DNA of 32,495 nucleotides from Clostridiaceae bacterium (lineage in GTDB: Bacteria; Bacillota_A; Clostridia; Clostridiales; Clostridiaceae). The notes beneath the pieces are model-generated. The model saw nothing but the letters and a program-made list of their open reading frames with translations. It had not been told where the DNA came from and ran no database searches. Within the stretch, counting starts at the first letter, position 1; every line of letters begins with the position of its first letter. Made by a program: the position numbers and the translations under genes. The stretch covers positions 1-32,495 of the forward strand of contig JAQSXU010000043.1 of the NCBI GenBank assembly GCA_029256485.1. The letters are read 5' to 3'. This document shows positions 23,864-32,474 of this stretch, one piece after another.

Positions 23864-23892
23864 AATCAATAATAGTTAAGAGGGTGATGGCC

Positions 23893-25110
23893 ATGAAAAA
23901 GCAAATGTATAAAATCAGTTACGTACTTATTTGCATTTATATATTTCTGGTTCCAGTGATACCATATAATTTAACCATAAAGGATAAAGGCTCTGTCAGT
24001 GACCTGCTGCTGCTGGTAATATTTTTAACATTTTTTGCTGCACTGATTGAAAAAAGGGTGTCTGTCAGGGACATTATAAAGTGTGTATTTAGTGACCTGT
24101 TTTTAATATCTATGTTATGTCTTTCTATTATAATGGTTTTTTCAGTATTATATGCTAAGGAAAAATCCCTGGCTTTGTCAGAGTCCTTGAGATTCTTTTC
24201 CTATTTTGTTTTAATTATTATTTTAAAGTTAAATTATAAAGAGGAAAGATTCTTTAAGAAAATTAAATTTAGTTATTTTGCATCTGTATTTACCACTTGT
24301 GTAATTGGAATAATTCAAGTTGCTACTGGACTTGGACTTGAACATAAATACTATTATGTATTTAACGGAGTAAATAAGGAAAGGATAGCTTCTACCTTCG
24401 GAAATCCAAATTCTTTTGCAGCTTTTTTAGTTATAAGCATTTTTCCTGTGATAATGTTTGTTATCAAGGAAAAAATAAGGGCTTTAAAGGTTATATATTC
24501 AACTTTGCTTGTTTTAATTTTATATAATATTGTATTGACCTGGTCAAGAAATGCCTTTATAGGAATTGCTCTTGGACTTTTAATACTGGCTGCTATGTAC
24601 AGCTTAAAATTTCTTATTCCAATTGGAATTTTAGGGGGGGTATCATATTTTATTCCTCAAATCAGTTCCAGAATTAAGGATATTGGAAACAGTAATTTAA
24701 ATGAATCAAGATTGAGATTGTGGAAAACTGCTGTTAAAATGATAAAGGATCACCCAATTTTAGGTGTTGGAAATGGGAATTATGTAAGCTACTATGATGA
24801 ATATGTGAAAAAGTATCCTCAGCTGGCTTATGCGGATTATACCAGGTACCCTGTTCATAATTCATATCTTAAGGTTGAAACTGAATTGGGTGTGTTTGGA
24901 GGTTTATCCTTTGCTGCAGTTATATTAACCGCATTATCTAAAATTTATAAAACATTAAAACATTCTAACAGTAATATTAAAAGGATATTTTATACTGGAT
25001 TTTTTGCATCTGCTGTGGCATTCTTATTTATGAATTTATCAGATAATCTTTTATTTGTTCCTCAAATAGCTGTATATTTTTGGACATTTGTTGCACTATG
25101 CGATAACTAA
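23893..25110 (+). CDS. O-antigen ligase/polymerase family protein (Wzy/WaaL-like)
   Basis: A 405-residue protein with ten or more membrane segments and a large extracytoplasmic loop near residues 270-330 (SRLRLWKTAVKMIKDHPILG, then GVGNGNY and a conserved H in YPVHNSYLK). This loop is the hallmark of the O-antigen ligase superfamily (PF04932). Members join or polymerise glycan repeat units on the outer face of the membrane, or attach them to acceptors. The start at ATG 23893 follows AGAGGGTGAT; upstream in-frame GTG 23884 and ATG 23887 fall within that SD. It opens the glycan locus and is followed after 11 bases by the TagA-like gene. Confidence 0.87.
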   Translation: MKKQMYKISYVLICIYIFLVPVIPYNLTIKDKGSVSDLLLLVIFLTFFAALIEKRVSVRDIIKCVFSDLFLISMLCLSIIMVFSVLYAKEKSLALSESLRFFSYFVLIIILKLNYKEERFFKKIKFSYFASVFTTCVIGIIQVATGLGLEHKYYYVFNGVNKERIASTFGNPNSFAAFLVISIFPVIMFVIKEKIRALKVIYSTLLVLILYNIVLTWSRNAFIGIALGLLILAAMYSLKFLIPIGILGGVSYFIPQISSRIKDIGNSNLNESRLRLWKTAVKMIKDHPILGVGNGNYVSYYDEYVKKYPQLAYADYTRYPVHNSYLKVETELGVFGGLSFAAVILTALSKIYKTLKHSNSNIKRIFYTGFFASAVAFLFMNLSDNLLFVPQIAVYFWTFVALCDN

Positions 25111-25121
25111 GGGAGGAGTAT

Positions 25122-25853
25122 ATGTTTTCAAATATTTTAGGATATAAAGTTTATAATGAAGATAAATCAAGTCTGCTTAAGTACATAAATGAATTTGAAA
25201 AGGTAAATATAGTTTCGGGAAACCCTGAGATATTATTTAACGGCCTTTCCAATAGGGAATTGTTTGATGAATTCAATTCAAAGCAGTCTGTAATTATCCC
25301 TGATGGAGTAGGTATAGTTATTGCTGCTAAAATTGCAGGGGTGCCGGTAAAGGAAAAAATTGCAGGTATAGAACTTGTAGAGGATATATTAAAGTACTGC
25401 CAGGATAATAATAAGTCTGTTTATCTTCTGGGAACAAAGCAGGAAACTATAGAAAAATGTGTTTTAGAGCTGAGAAGGAAATACACAGAATTAAGCATCT
25501 GCGGATATAGAAATGGATTCTTTAATTTAGACAATTGTGAAGATTTAATTTCTGAAATTAACAATAAAAAGCCTTATGCCATATTTGTTGCCATGGGAAG
25601 CCCAAGACAGGAAAGGTTTATCATAAAATATATGGATAAGCTGTCCTGCAGCATATTTATGGGTGTGGGAGGAAGCTTTGATGTATTTGCAGGTGAATTA
25701 AGAAGGGCACCAAGGTGGATGATTAAATTAGGGTTGGAGTGGCTTTACAGGGTTTCAATGGAACCATGGAGAATAAAAAGGCTGGGAAGCATTCCTAAAT
25801 TTATATTGAAAGTAATAGTAAGTAAATATATAATAAAAGATAAGAAAAACTAA
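25122..25853 (+). CDS. WecG/TagA/CpsF-family glycosyltransferase (GT26)
   Basis: A 243-residue cytoplasmic, membrane-associated enzyme. Landmarks are VNIVSGNPEILFNG, IIPDGVGIVIAAKI, GYRNGFF, IFVAMGSPRQERFI and GVGGSFDVFAGELRRAP followed by WMIKLGLEWLYR. These match TagA/WecG, which transfer N-acetylmannosamine(uronic acid) onto undecaprenyl-PP-GlcNAc in teichoic acid or ECA synthesis. The length is standard. AAGGGAGGAG precedes the ATG. By analogy it adds the second sugar of a lipid-linked repeat unit; no TagO/WecA primase is present in the window. A terminator hairpin follows at 25860. Confidence 0.93.
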   Translation: MFSNILGYKVYNEDKSSLLKYINEFEKVNIVSGNPEILFNGLSNRELFDEFNSKQSVIIPDGVGIVIAAKIAGVPVKEKIAGIELVEDILKYCQDNNKSVYLLGTKQETIEKCVLELRRKYTELSICGYRNGFFNLDNCEDLISEINNKKPYAIFVAMGSPRQERFIIKYMDKLSCSIFMGVGGSFDVFAGELRRAPRWMIKLGLEWLYRVSMEPWRIKRLGSIPKFILKVIVSKYIIKDKKN

Positions 25854-25859
25854 AAGGGT

Positions 25860-25886
25860 GAGCTTTAAATAAGCTCTTCTTTTTTT
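25860..25886 (+). terminator. Intrinsic terminator between TagA-like and flippase genes
   Basis: GAGCTT and AAGCTC pair around TAAAT, followed by TTC and seven Ts. It begins 7 bases after the TagA stop and directly precedes the flippase reading frame, where one would expect a flippase 5' end and SD instead. Confidence 0.7.
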
Positions 25887-25894
25887 GCTGGGTT

Positions 25895-27244
25895 GTGGGC
25901 ATATATTACGCTAGGGTTTTAGGAACCAATTTATTTGGTAGTGTTACTGTTATTCAGGCAATAATGGTTTATTTCACTATGGCAGCACTGCTTGGACTGC
26001 AAACCTATGGAACAAGGGAAATATCAAAGAATATACAGAAGGTAGATGCAATAGTAGGGGAAATTATATCCATGAGACTTGCTGCATCAATTTTCTGCTT
26101 TATTCTTATTTTAATATTAACTTTTTTCATAAATAAAAATTATGAATTTAAATTGTTGTTAATACTATATGGTATCACAGTTTTCCCATCAGCCTTAAAT
26201 TTGGACTGGGTTTTTATGGGAACACAGGAAATGCAGCATAATGCTGTGTACAATATACTGAAAAATTTAATCCCATTTGTTTTTATATTTTTATTTCTGA
26301 AAACTGAACAGCAGGTAATGCTTATTCCTATATTTACATTTATTGGGTTATTAATTGGATTTTTATATCAGCTGTTTATCTATAAGAGAATAGATAAATT
26401 TAAATTTCATTTAAGGTTTAATAGGAGTAAAGCAGTTCAGTATGTTAAATTTGGTATGCCGTTTTTAATATCGGGAATACTGGCTATGATAAACTGCAAT
26501 GTGGACAGAATAATTATTGAGTTCACCAGAACCGAAGGAGAGGCAGGAGTTTACTCATCTGCTTATTATATAATTTTGTTTTTAACAAATGTGGTTACAA
26601 TTATATTTACACCAGCCTTTCCACAGCTTATAAGCTTTTATAATGAAAATAATAAAAAGGCTCTGCAGAAGCTTACAGGCTATTTGTCTAAAATAGTGGT
26701 AATGATTTGCGTGCCGGCTGCAGCAGGTGGTATAGTACTTTCAAAGGAAATTATACTACTGTTGTTTGGAAAAGAATATATACAAGCTTATATTCCATTT
26801 TCCATATTGATGATATATATACTGATGCTTTTTATAAGGGAGCTCTATGGTTATGGGTTAAATGCCTGGGGAATGGAGAAAAAGTATTTAAATATAGTAC
26901 TGATTTCGTCACTGGTTAATTTGGTTTTAAACTTAATTTTTACTCCGGTTTACGGCATGAATATTGCAGCAGTTATTACTGTGGCTTCAGAAGTAATAAA
27001 TTTAGTGCTTATGAGAAAGTATGCATTAAAAGTTACTGACATAAACAATTTGGAGAATATAGCAAAAGTGCTGATACCAACAGCCTTCATGACATTGATT
27101 ATAGTTATATTAAAATATTTATCAGTTAATACTGTAGTTATTATTTTAAGTGCCATTTTGGTTTACTTCATTTCAATTTTTGTTTTTAAATATATAAAGG
27201 TTGAAGAGGTAAAATCTATTTTAATTAAAAAAAATGAGGTATAA
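25895..27244 (+). CDS. Polysaccharide flippase (Wzx/MATE-like), apparently truncated at its 5' end
   Basis: A 449-residue membrane protein with about 12 hydrophobic segments. It begins directly with GIYYARVLGTNLFGSVTV, a motif that in Wzx-type flippases normally follows a first membrane helix of some 25-35 residues. No ATG and no SD are found upstream; the only candidate start is GTG 25895, preceded in frame by FFFCWV codons read from the terminator T-run and then a TGA at 25859-25861. The rest of the protein is intact, including TYGTREISKN, LDWVFMGTQEM and FGMPFLISGILAMINCNVD. It would flip the lipid-linked glycan across the membrane. It is either a 5'-deleted pseudogene or has an unusual start. 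Downstream genes follow closely. Confidence 0.75.
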   Translation: MGIYYARVLGTNLFGSVTVIQAIMVYFTMAALLGLQTYGTREISKNIQKVDAIVGEIISMRLAASIFCFILILILTFFINKNYEFKLLLILYGITVFPSALNLDWVFMGTQEMQHNAVYNILKNLIPFVFIFLFLKTEQQVMLIPIFTFIGLLIGFLYQLFIYKRIDKFKFHLRFNRSKAVQYVKFGMPFLISGILAMINCNVDRIIIEFTRTEGEAGVYSSAYYIILFLTNVVTIIFTPAFPQLISFYNENNKKALQKLTGYLSKIVVMICVPAAAGGIVLSKEIILLLFGKEYIQAYIPFSILMIYILMLFIRELYGYGLNAWGMEKKYLNIVLISSLVNLVLNLIFTPVYGMNIAAVITVASEVINLVLMRKYALKVTDINNLENIAKVLIPTAFMTLIIVILKYLSVNTVVIILSAILVYFISIFVFKYIKVEEVKSILIKKNEV

Positions 27245-27246
27245 AC

Positions 27247-28359
27247 ATGAGATATTGTGTGCTTTATCCTGAAACTAAAAATGTTCATTTAATAAAAGAT
27301 GTGGGCATGATTGCATATAAAATGAATAAGCTATTTGGGTGGGAATCCTTTGTTGCTACATATAATAACGATGATTACAATTATTTAAATAAGGAAGTCA
27401 AAGGGCTTAAAATGGATTTTATAAATAAAAAGCACAATGCTGTAGTTGATGGAATTACATATTTAAATAAATTTTCAAATAAAATTGATGTGCTTCAAAT
27501 ATTTCATGTTACTCTTAGATCAGTTTTATATGCCTATGTTTATAAGAGTAAGAACAGTGGGGGTAAAATATTTTTAAAGCTGGACTGCACCGAGCAGTTA
27601 TTAGAAAAAATCAAAGGCTTAACCGGAATAAAAAAGATGATATTTATGTCATACTTTAATAAGGTGGATGTTATTGGTGTGGAGCAGAAAGAGCTGTATT
27701 CACAGCTGATTGAAATACTGCCTAAGTTTAAGAATAAGATTATAAACATTACAAATGGCATAGATTACAGTTCTACAGACTTATACAATGATATTCAATA
27801 TTCCAGTAAGGAAAATAATATTATTACTGTTGGAAGAATAGGCAGCATTGAAAAGTGTTCAGATAAAATTATGGAAGCATTCAGTATGCTGGATGAAGAA
27901 ATACTAAATCAATGGAAGCTTATTTTTATAGGCCCCATAGAAGACGGATTTAAGCAGTATATTAATAGCTTCTTTATAAAAAATCCAAATTTAAAGGATA
28001 AAATAATATTTACTGGGGGTATTGAAGACAGGCATAGGCTCAATAAATATTATTTAAAATCAAAGATATTCTGCTTGAGCTCTCAATATGAAAGCTTTGC
28101 CATAGCACTTTTAGAAGCAGCCTCCTTTGGCAATGTAATAGTTTCTACCAATGTGGGAATAGCTCCGGAGCTGGTACAGGGCGATCAGGGCAGAATTGTC
28201 AGGGAAAACAAGGCAGAAAGCTTGAAAGATGCCCTTAAGGAAATTATTTTAGATGATAATAAGGAAAAGTACTCAAATTATATGGTTCAGTTGTGCAAAA
28301 GTGAATATAATTGGGATATAATAGTGGATAAATTAAAGGAAAAACTAACCGCTATATGA
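27247..28359 (+). CDS. Glycosyltransferase family 4 (GT-B fold)
   Basis: A 370-residue protein. The C-terminal half shows the GT-B nucleotide-sugar site: NIITVGRIGSIEKCSDKIME, KLIFIGPIEDG, and CLSSQYESFAIALLEAA, which contains the retaining EX7E motif (ESFAIALLE), then GNVIVSTNVGIAPELV. The N-terminal half is less conserved and would bind the acceptor. Predicted role is cytoplasmic transfer of a sugar to the growing lipid-linked repeat unit. The ATG lies 2 bases after the flippase stop, and its GAGGT Shine-Dalgarno is inside the flippase 3' end, so translation is likely coupled. Donor and acceptor are unknown. Confidence 0.9.
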   Translation: MRYCVLYPETKNVHLIKDVGMIAYKMNKLFGWESFVATYNNDDYNYLNKEVKGLKMDFINKKHNAVVDGITYLNKFSNKIDVLQIFHVTLRSVLYAYVYKSKNSGGKIFLKLDCTEQLLEKIKGLTGIKKMIFMSYFNKVDVIGVEQKELYSQLIEILPKFKNKIINITNGIDYSSTDLYNDIQYSSKENNIITVGRIGSIEKCSDKIMEAFSMLDEEILNQWKLIFIGPIEDGFKQYINSFFIKNPNLKDKIIFTGGIEDRHRLNKYYLKSKIFCLSSQYESFAIALLEAASFGNVIVSTNVGIAPELVQGDQGRIVRENKAESLKDALKEIILDDNKEKYSNYMVQLCKSEYNWDIIVDKLKEKLTAI

Positions 28360-28376
28360 AAGGTGTAACAGCTTAA

Positions 28377-29291
28377 ATGAATAAAAATTTATATGTTATA
28401 ATACTTAATTTTAATTCCTGCAGTGATACACTGCAGTGCATTGAAAGTTTAAATGAAGTGGATAATGAAAACTTTAATATAATTGTGGTGGATAATTGTT
28501 CTATGGATAATTCCATAGAAGTTTTAAGCAGTGAAGCTGAAAAGCAGGACTTTGTTTTTTTAAGAAGCAGTGGGAATCTTGGCTATGCCAATGGAAATAA
28601 TATTGGCATAAAATATGCATTACAGCATGAAGCTGATTATGTATGTATATTAAACAGCGATGTTAAGGTTCATAAAAACTTTTTAAAGCCCTTGCTGAAA
28701 TTGCTGGAAGACGAGCAGGTTGGAATAGTTGGACCATGCATATGTGATTATAATAAACCTGATATAGTTCAAGCCATGGGGGCAAACATTAATTTGTATA
28801 GAGGTTTGGCTATGGGCAGCTATAAGGGTGTTCCATATAAGGAGCTGAAGCATAAATTTTATGATGTGGATTATATTGGCGGGGCATGCTTTATATGCAA
28901 AAGAGAGGTGTTTGAAAAAATAGGGCTCATTCCTGAAAACTATTTTCTATTTTATGAGGAAACTGAGTTTTGCTTAAAGGCAAAGGAAAAGGGATATAAA
29001 TTAATATGTGCCTCTGACAGCATTGTGTATCATAAAGGATCTGCTACAATTTCTAAGTTTGTAGGTTTAAGCTATTATTTTTTAAATAAAAACAGAATAG
29101 TATTTATGAGAAGAAATTCAAATATTTCGGAGAAAATTATATTTGTTCCCTATTTATTTATTGAAACCATTGGCAGAATTATAATAAGAAGAGAACCCTG
29201 GAAATTGTTTAAATATTATATTGATGGCTTTAAGTCCGATGTGAATAGCATGGATACAGAAAAAATCAGTTTCTTTACAAAAAAAATTTAA
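28377..29291 (+). CDS. Glycosyltransferase family 2, rhamnosyltransferase-like
   Basis: A 304-residue protein of GT-A fold. The N-terminus has VIILNFNSCSDTLQCIESL and IIVVDNCSMDNS, the nucleotide-binding start of GT2 enzymes; NSD at 93-95 takes the place of the DXD metal motif. GGACFICKREVFEKIGLIPE and FLFYEETEFCLKAKEKGY follow, the latter bearing the acceptor-side acidic (ED/EE) motif. This set resembles WbbL/RfbF rhamnosyl- and related transferases. It works on the cytoplasmic face on the same repeat unit as the upstream GT4. The gene begins 17 bases after the GT4 stop with a weak SD (GAAAGGTG). It ends the glycan locus. Confidence 0.9.
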   Translation: MNKNLYVIILNFNSCSDTLQCIESLNEVDNENFNIIVVDNCSMDNSIEVLSSEAEKQDFVFLRSSGNLGYANGNNIGIKYALQHEADYVCILNSDVKVHKNFLKPLLKLLEDEQVGIVGPCICDYNKPDIVQAMGANINLYRGLAMGSYKGVPYKELKHKFYDVDYIGGACFICKREVFEKIGLIPENYFLFYEETEFCLKAKEKGYKLICASDSIVYHKGSATISKFVGLSYYFLNKNRIVFMRRNSNISEKIIFVPYLFIETIGRIIIRREPWKLFKYYIDGFKSDVNSMDTEKISFFTKKI

Positions 29292-29357
29292 TATATATTT
29301 CCGTATAAACTTCATATAATTTACGTAAAATACCTTTTAATAGAGGAGTGTGATTAT

Positions 29358-29921
29358 ATGCAGTTTTATGATGTAATAGAAAACAGAACCAGTATTAAAA
29401 AGTTTAAAAAAAATGAAATTCCCCGTGAGAGAATTGAAAGAATGGTTACTGCGGCAATGATGTCACCATCATGGAAAAATAATTCCTGCTACAGATTTAT
29501 AATTGTGGATGATGAAAATCTCATTCAGCAGCTGTCGGAAACTGTTATAAATACTTCTGAGGATGCTTCTGAAGCTGTAAGAGAAGCTCCTTTGGCTGCA
29601 GTGGTGGTAGCAGACCCAACTGAAAGCGGAACCATAGAGGGCAGAGATTATTATATGGTTGATGCAGCTGTTGCTATGGAGCATTTTATTCTGGCTGCTA
29701 CAGAAGAAGGCTATGGAACCTGCTGGATTGGGGCTCTTAACGAGGACAAAATAAGAGATTTACTGCAGATACCAAAGAACATAAGAGTTGTTGCAATGAC
29801 TCCTGTGGGAGAGGTAGCTGAAAAAAAGGAGCACTACGAAAAAAAGCCTCTTAGGGATTTTGTATTTTTAAATGCCTGGGATAAGGCCTTTGATGGTGAA
29901 GAAAACAGCATAAAACATTAA
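29358..29921 (+). CDS. Nitroreductase-family FMN oxidoreductase
   Basis: A 187-residue protein that starts MQFYDVIENRTSIKKFKKNE, the flavin-phosphate-binding RxSxxxF region of nitroreductases, followed by AAMMSPSWKNNSCYRFIIV and, near the C-terminus, EGYGTCWIGAL and PVGEVAEKKEHYEKKPL. These proteins are FMN-binding dimers that reduce nitro compounds, quinones or related substrates using NAD(P)H. The natural substrate is unknown. The SD (AGAGGAGTG) precedes the ATG, and a clear terminator follows. The glycan genes lie 66 bases upstream with no evident link. Confidence 0.9.
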   Translation: MQFYDVIENRTSIKKFKKNEIPRERIERMVTAAMMSPSWKNNSCYRFIIVDDENLIQQLSETVINTSEDASEAVREAPLAAVVVADPTESGTIEGRDYYMVDAAVAMEHFILAATEEGYGTCWIGALNEDKIRDLLQIPKNIRVVAMTPVGEVAEKKEHYEKKPLRDFVFLNAWDKAFDGEENSIKH

Positions 29922-29925
29922 ATAT

Positions 29926-29955
29926 AAAAGTCGTACTATAAAAGTACGGCTTTTT
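29926..29955 (+). terminator. Intrinsic terminator after the nitroreductase gene
   Basis: AAAAGTCGTACT pairs with AGTACGGCTTTT (one G-T pair) around a 5-base loop; a T-run follows. Confidence 0.88.
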
Positions 29956-30050
29956 CTTATGATTACTGTTAAAGTAAATATTCTTTTTAAATTCTGTAAT
30001 ACGTGTTAAAATATTCATTGTAAATACATAAATGTTAATTGGAGGTCAAA

Positions 30051-30929
30051 ATGAAAAACATTCAGGGGGATTTATACATAATATTAGCTTCCACGGCCTT
30101 TGGGATAATGCCTATTCTTGCCAAATTAGCCTATGGAAGAGGAGCTACCACTTATACGGTGCTGTTTTTAAGATTTTTATTTGCAGCATTAATTTTGCTT
30201 TATATAATTTTAAACCGAAAAATATCTCTTAAATTAGATAAAAAACAAATTTTACTGGTAATTATGCTGGGGTTGTTTGGATATTCAGCAACAGCTCTAT
30301 GCTTATTTATTTCTTATAAATATGTATCCGTTGGAGTAGCCACAAATCTGCTTTATACATATCCTGCTATAGTTACACTGCTTTCCAGATTCTTATATAA
30401 TGAAAAGCTCTATGGCAGAAAAATTGTATCTTTGATGATGTCTTTAATTGGAGTATTCATTTTAATTGAAATAAGAAATCAAAGCTTTAACATTACTGGA
30501 GTGTTATTTGCATTTAGCTCAGCCATATTTTATTCCTTATATGTATTAGGAGTTTCAACAGAAATAGCAAAGAAAGTAAACAGCTATGTAATGATTTTTT
30601 ATCTTTCCGTAATTTCCAGCATAATAATGTTTATTCTTGGAATATCCACTTCTTCACTAAATTTAAAAATAGATTTTTATGCCTTAATATGCATTATTTT
30701 ATTGGCATTTATATCTACAGTCATAGCTCTTATGTCATTCTTAAGGGGTGTTAGAATTATAGGACCATCCAGAGCGGCTATTTTAAGCACTTTAGAGCCC
30801 ATTGTAAGTATCATATTGGGTTTTTTGATTTTAAGAGAAAGATTATCTTTAAATATGATAATAGGAAGTGCTTTGGTAATTGCTTCTGTTTTATTGTTAG
30901 TAAAGGACAACACTTCAAAGGAAAGTTAA
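30051..30929 (+). CDS. EamA/DMT-family transporter
   Basis: A 292-residue protein with ten hydrophobic segments in two EamA repeats. The first begins LYIILASTAFGIMPILAKLA and contains YVSVGVATNLLYTYPAIVTL; the second contains FLRGVRIIGPSRAAILSTLE and PIVSIILGFLILRERLS, both classic DMT features. Predicted to export a small metabolite; substrate unknown. It is not closely alike in sequence to the other EamA protein at 3664-4551. ATG 30051 follows GGAGG at 30041-30045 by 5 bases; an in-frame TTG at 30039 overlaps the SD. It is flanked by the nitroreductase terminator upstream and the pepV leader downstream. Confidence 0.88.
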   Translation: MKNIQGDLYIILASTAFGIMPILAKLAYGRGATTYTVLFLRFLFAALILLYIILNRKISLKLDKKQILLVIMLGLFGYSATALCLFISYKYVSVGVATNLLYTYPAIVTLLSRFLYNEKLYGRKIVSLMMSLIGVFILIEIRNQSFNITGVLFAFSSAIFYSLYVLGVSTEIAKKVNSYVMIFYLSVISSIIMFILGISTSSLNLKIDFYALICIILLAFISTVIALMSFLRGVRIIGPSRAAILSTLEPIVSIILGFLILRERLSLNMIIGSALVIASVLLLVKDNTSKES

Positions 30930-30947
30930 TTCATAGAATAATGCTGA

Positions 30948-31010
30948 ATTAAACCTCCATATTTAGGGAAAAATAAATAAACTAAATAATGCTATTTATA
31001 GGAGGTTAAT
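30948..31010 (+). promoter_or_regulatory. Inverted repeat that can pair with the pepV ribosome-binding site
   Basis: ATTAAACCTCC (30948-30958) is complementary to GGAGGTTAAT (31001-31010), which is the SD plus spacer of pepV, with one bulged A. In the mRNA this 42-base-loop stem would hide the SD. AATAATGCT is also repeated directly at 30938 and 30985. Confidence 0.45.
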
Positions 31011-32399
31011 ATGGATTTAAACAGTACAATTGATGGATTAAAGGATGAAATTATAGAACAAACTCAAAAGCTTATCAGGGTAAAAAGTGTACAGGGACAA
31101 GAAAAGCCTGGAATGCCCTATGGAGAGGGAATAAATGATGCCCTTCTCACAACTCTCCAGTTAGGAGAAAAACTTGGATTCAGATCCAGAAACTTAAATG
31201 GATATATGGGTTATATTGAATGGGGAGAAGGAGAAGAAATAGTTGGTATCCTGGCTCATTTGGATGTAGTACCTGAGGGTGACAACTGGGATTACGAGCC
31301 CTATGAAGGAAAAGTGGAAAACGGAAAGCTATACGGAAGGGGCACATTAGATGATAAGGGTCCGGCAATAGCATCTTTATATGGTATGTATGCCCTTAAA
31401 CAAACTGGATTTAAACCAAACAAGAGGATAAGGCTGCTGCTTGGAACCAATGAGGAAAGCGGATGCCACGAGGTTGAATACTACCTCAAACACGATGAAA
31501 GCCCCACTATAGGTTTTACACCTGATGGATATTTTCCGGTAATATTTGCTGAAAAGGGTATTACCTTTTTTAACATAGTAAAAAACTTTAAAGAAAAGGA
31601 AAATAATAATCTGGTCTATATGAAGGGCGGCAACAGGCCCAATATGGTGCCTGATTACTGTGAAGTTGGTCTAAAAAATGTGGATAAGGAAGTGCTCATG
31701 AGAAAGACGGATGCCTTTGCTCAAAGAAGCAGTGTGAATTTAACTTATGTGATAAATGAAGATATGCTTGTAATAAAGTCCAAAGGGATTTCAGCCCACG
31801 GCAGCACACCTCAGTACGGTAAAAATGCAATTATGCAGCTGATAAATTTTCTCAACAGTGTAGAAGTATGCACCGGTGAAGTTGGAGAGGCAATTAAATT
31901 TCTGGCAGCGAAAATAGGTATGGAGACAAATGGTGAAAGCATAGAAGCATATATGCACGATGATGTTTCCGGAGATTTAACCTTTAATGTGGGAACCATA
32001 GAAATGAATGAGGACATGATTTCTATAGGAGTAAATGTCAGGTATCCAGTTACACTGAGTTTGGAAGGATTTATGGATCCATTAAAAGCAAATGTCAATG
32101 AAGCTGGTTTCAGCATTGAAGGTTTAATGCACCAGCCTGCATTGTATTATCCTAAAGATCACAAACTCATTAAAATATTATCAAAGGTATATGAAAAACA
32201 CACAGGCCAGCCCGGGGACCCAATAGCCATAGGAGGAGGAACCTATGCAAAGGAAATGCCAAACATTGTGGCATTTGGACCAATATTCCCAGGAAAGCCT
32301 GACTTAGATCATCAAGCAAATGAATACATAGAAGTTGATGATTTAATACAAATCACTAAAATTTATGGAGATGCAATAAAAGAGCTGGCAGAAAGTTAA
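31011..32399 (+). CDS. pepV: Dipeptidase PepV (M20 family, Xaa-His dipeptidase-like)
   Basis: A 462-residue cytoplasmic zinc peptidase of standard PepV length. Metal and catalytic residues are recognisable: H83 and D85 in GILAHLDVVPEGD, D114 in YGRGTLDDKG, E148-E149 in GTNEESG, D172 in TPDGYFPVIFAEKG, and a C-terminal His in LDHQANEY. The IAIGGGTYAKEMPNIVAFGP block near the end is diagnostic for PepV. It hydrolyses dipeptides, including beta-Ala-His and many L-L dipeptides, supplying amino acids from imported peptides. GGAGG lies 5 bases before the ATG and could be hidden by an upstream complementary sequence. It ends in a terminator. Confidence 0.95.
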   Translation: MDLNSTIDGLKDEIIEQTQKLIRVKSVQGQEKPGMPYGEGINDALLTTLQLGEKLGFRSRNLNGYMGYIEWGEGEEIVGILAHLDVVPEGDNWDYEPYEGKVENGKLYGRGTLDDKGPAIASLYGMYALKQTGFKPNKRIRLLLGTNEESGCHEVEYYLKHDESPTIGFTPDGYFPVIFAEKGITFFNIVKNFKEKENNNLVYMKGGNRPNMVPDYCEVGLKNVDKEVLMRKTDAFAQRSSVNLTYVINEDMLVIKSKGISAHGSTPQYGKNAIMQLINFLNSVEVCTGEVGEAIKFLAAKIGMETNGESIEAYMHDDVSGDLTFNVGTIEMNEDMISIGVNVRYPVTLSLEGFMDPLKANVNEAGFSIEGLMHQPALYYPKDHKLIKILSKVYEKHTGQPGDPIAIGGGTYAKEMPNIVAFGPIFPGKPDLDHQANEYIEVDDLIQITKIYGDAIKELAES

Positions 32400-32402
32400 A
32401 AC

Positions 32403-32440
32403 AAAAAGGATTATATCACAATGATGATATGATCCTTTTT
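32403..32440 (+). terminator. Intrinsic terminator after pepV
   Basis: AAAAAGGAT(T)ATATC pairs with GATAT(G)ATCCTTTTT around an 8-base loop, with a T-rich 3' side. It is symmetrical and may work in both directions. Confidence 0.85.
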
Positions 32441-32474
32441 CTTATTTACATATTTATGTTTCCCTAAACCCTAA

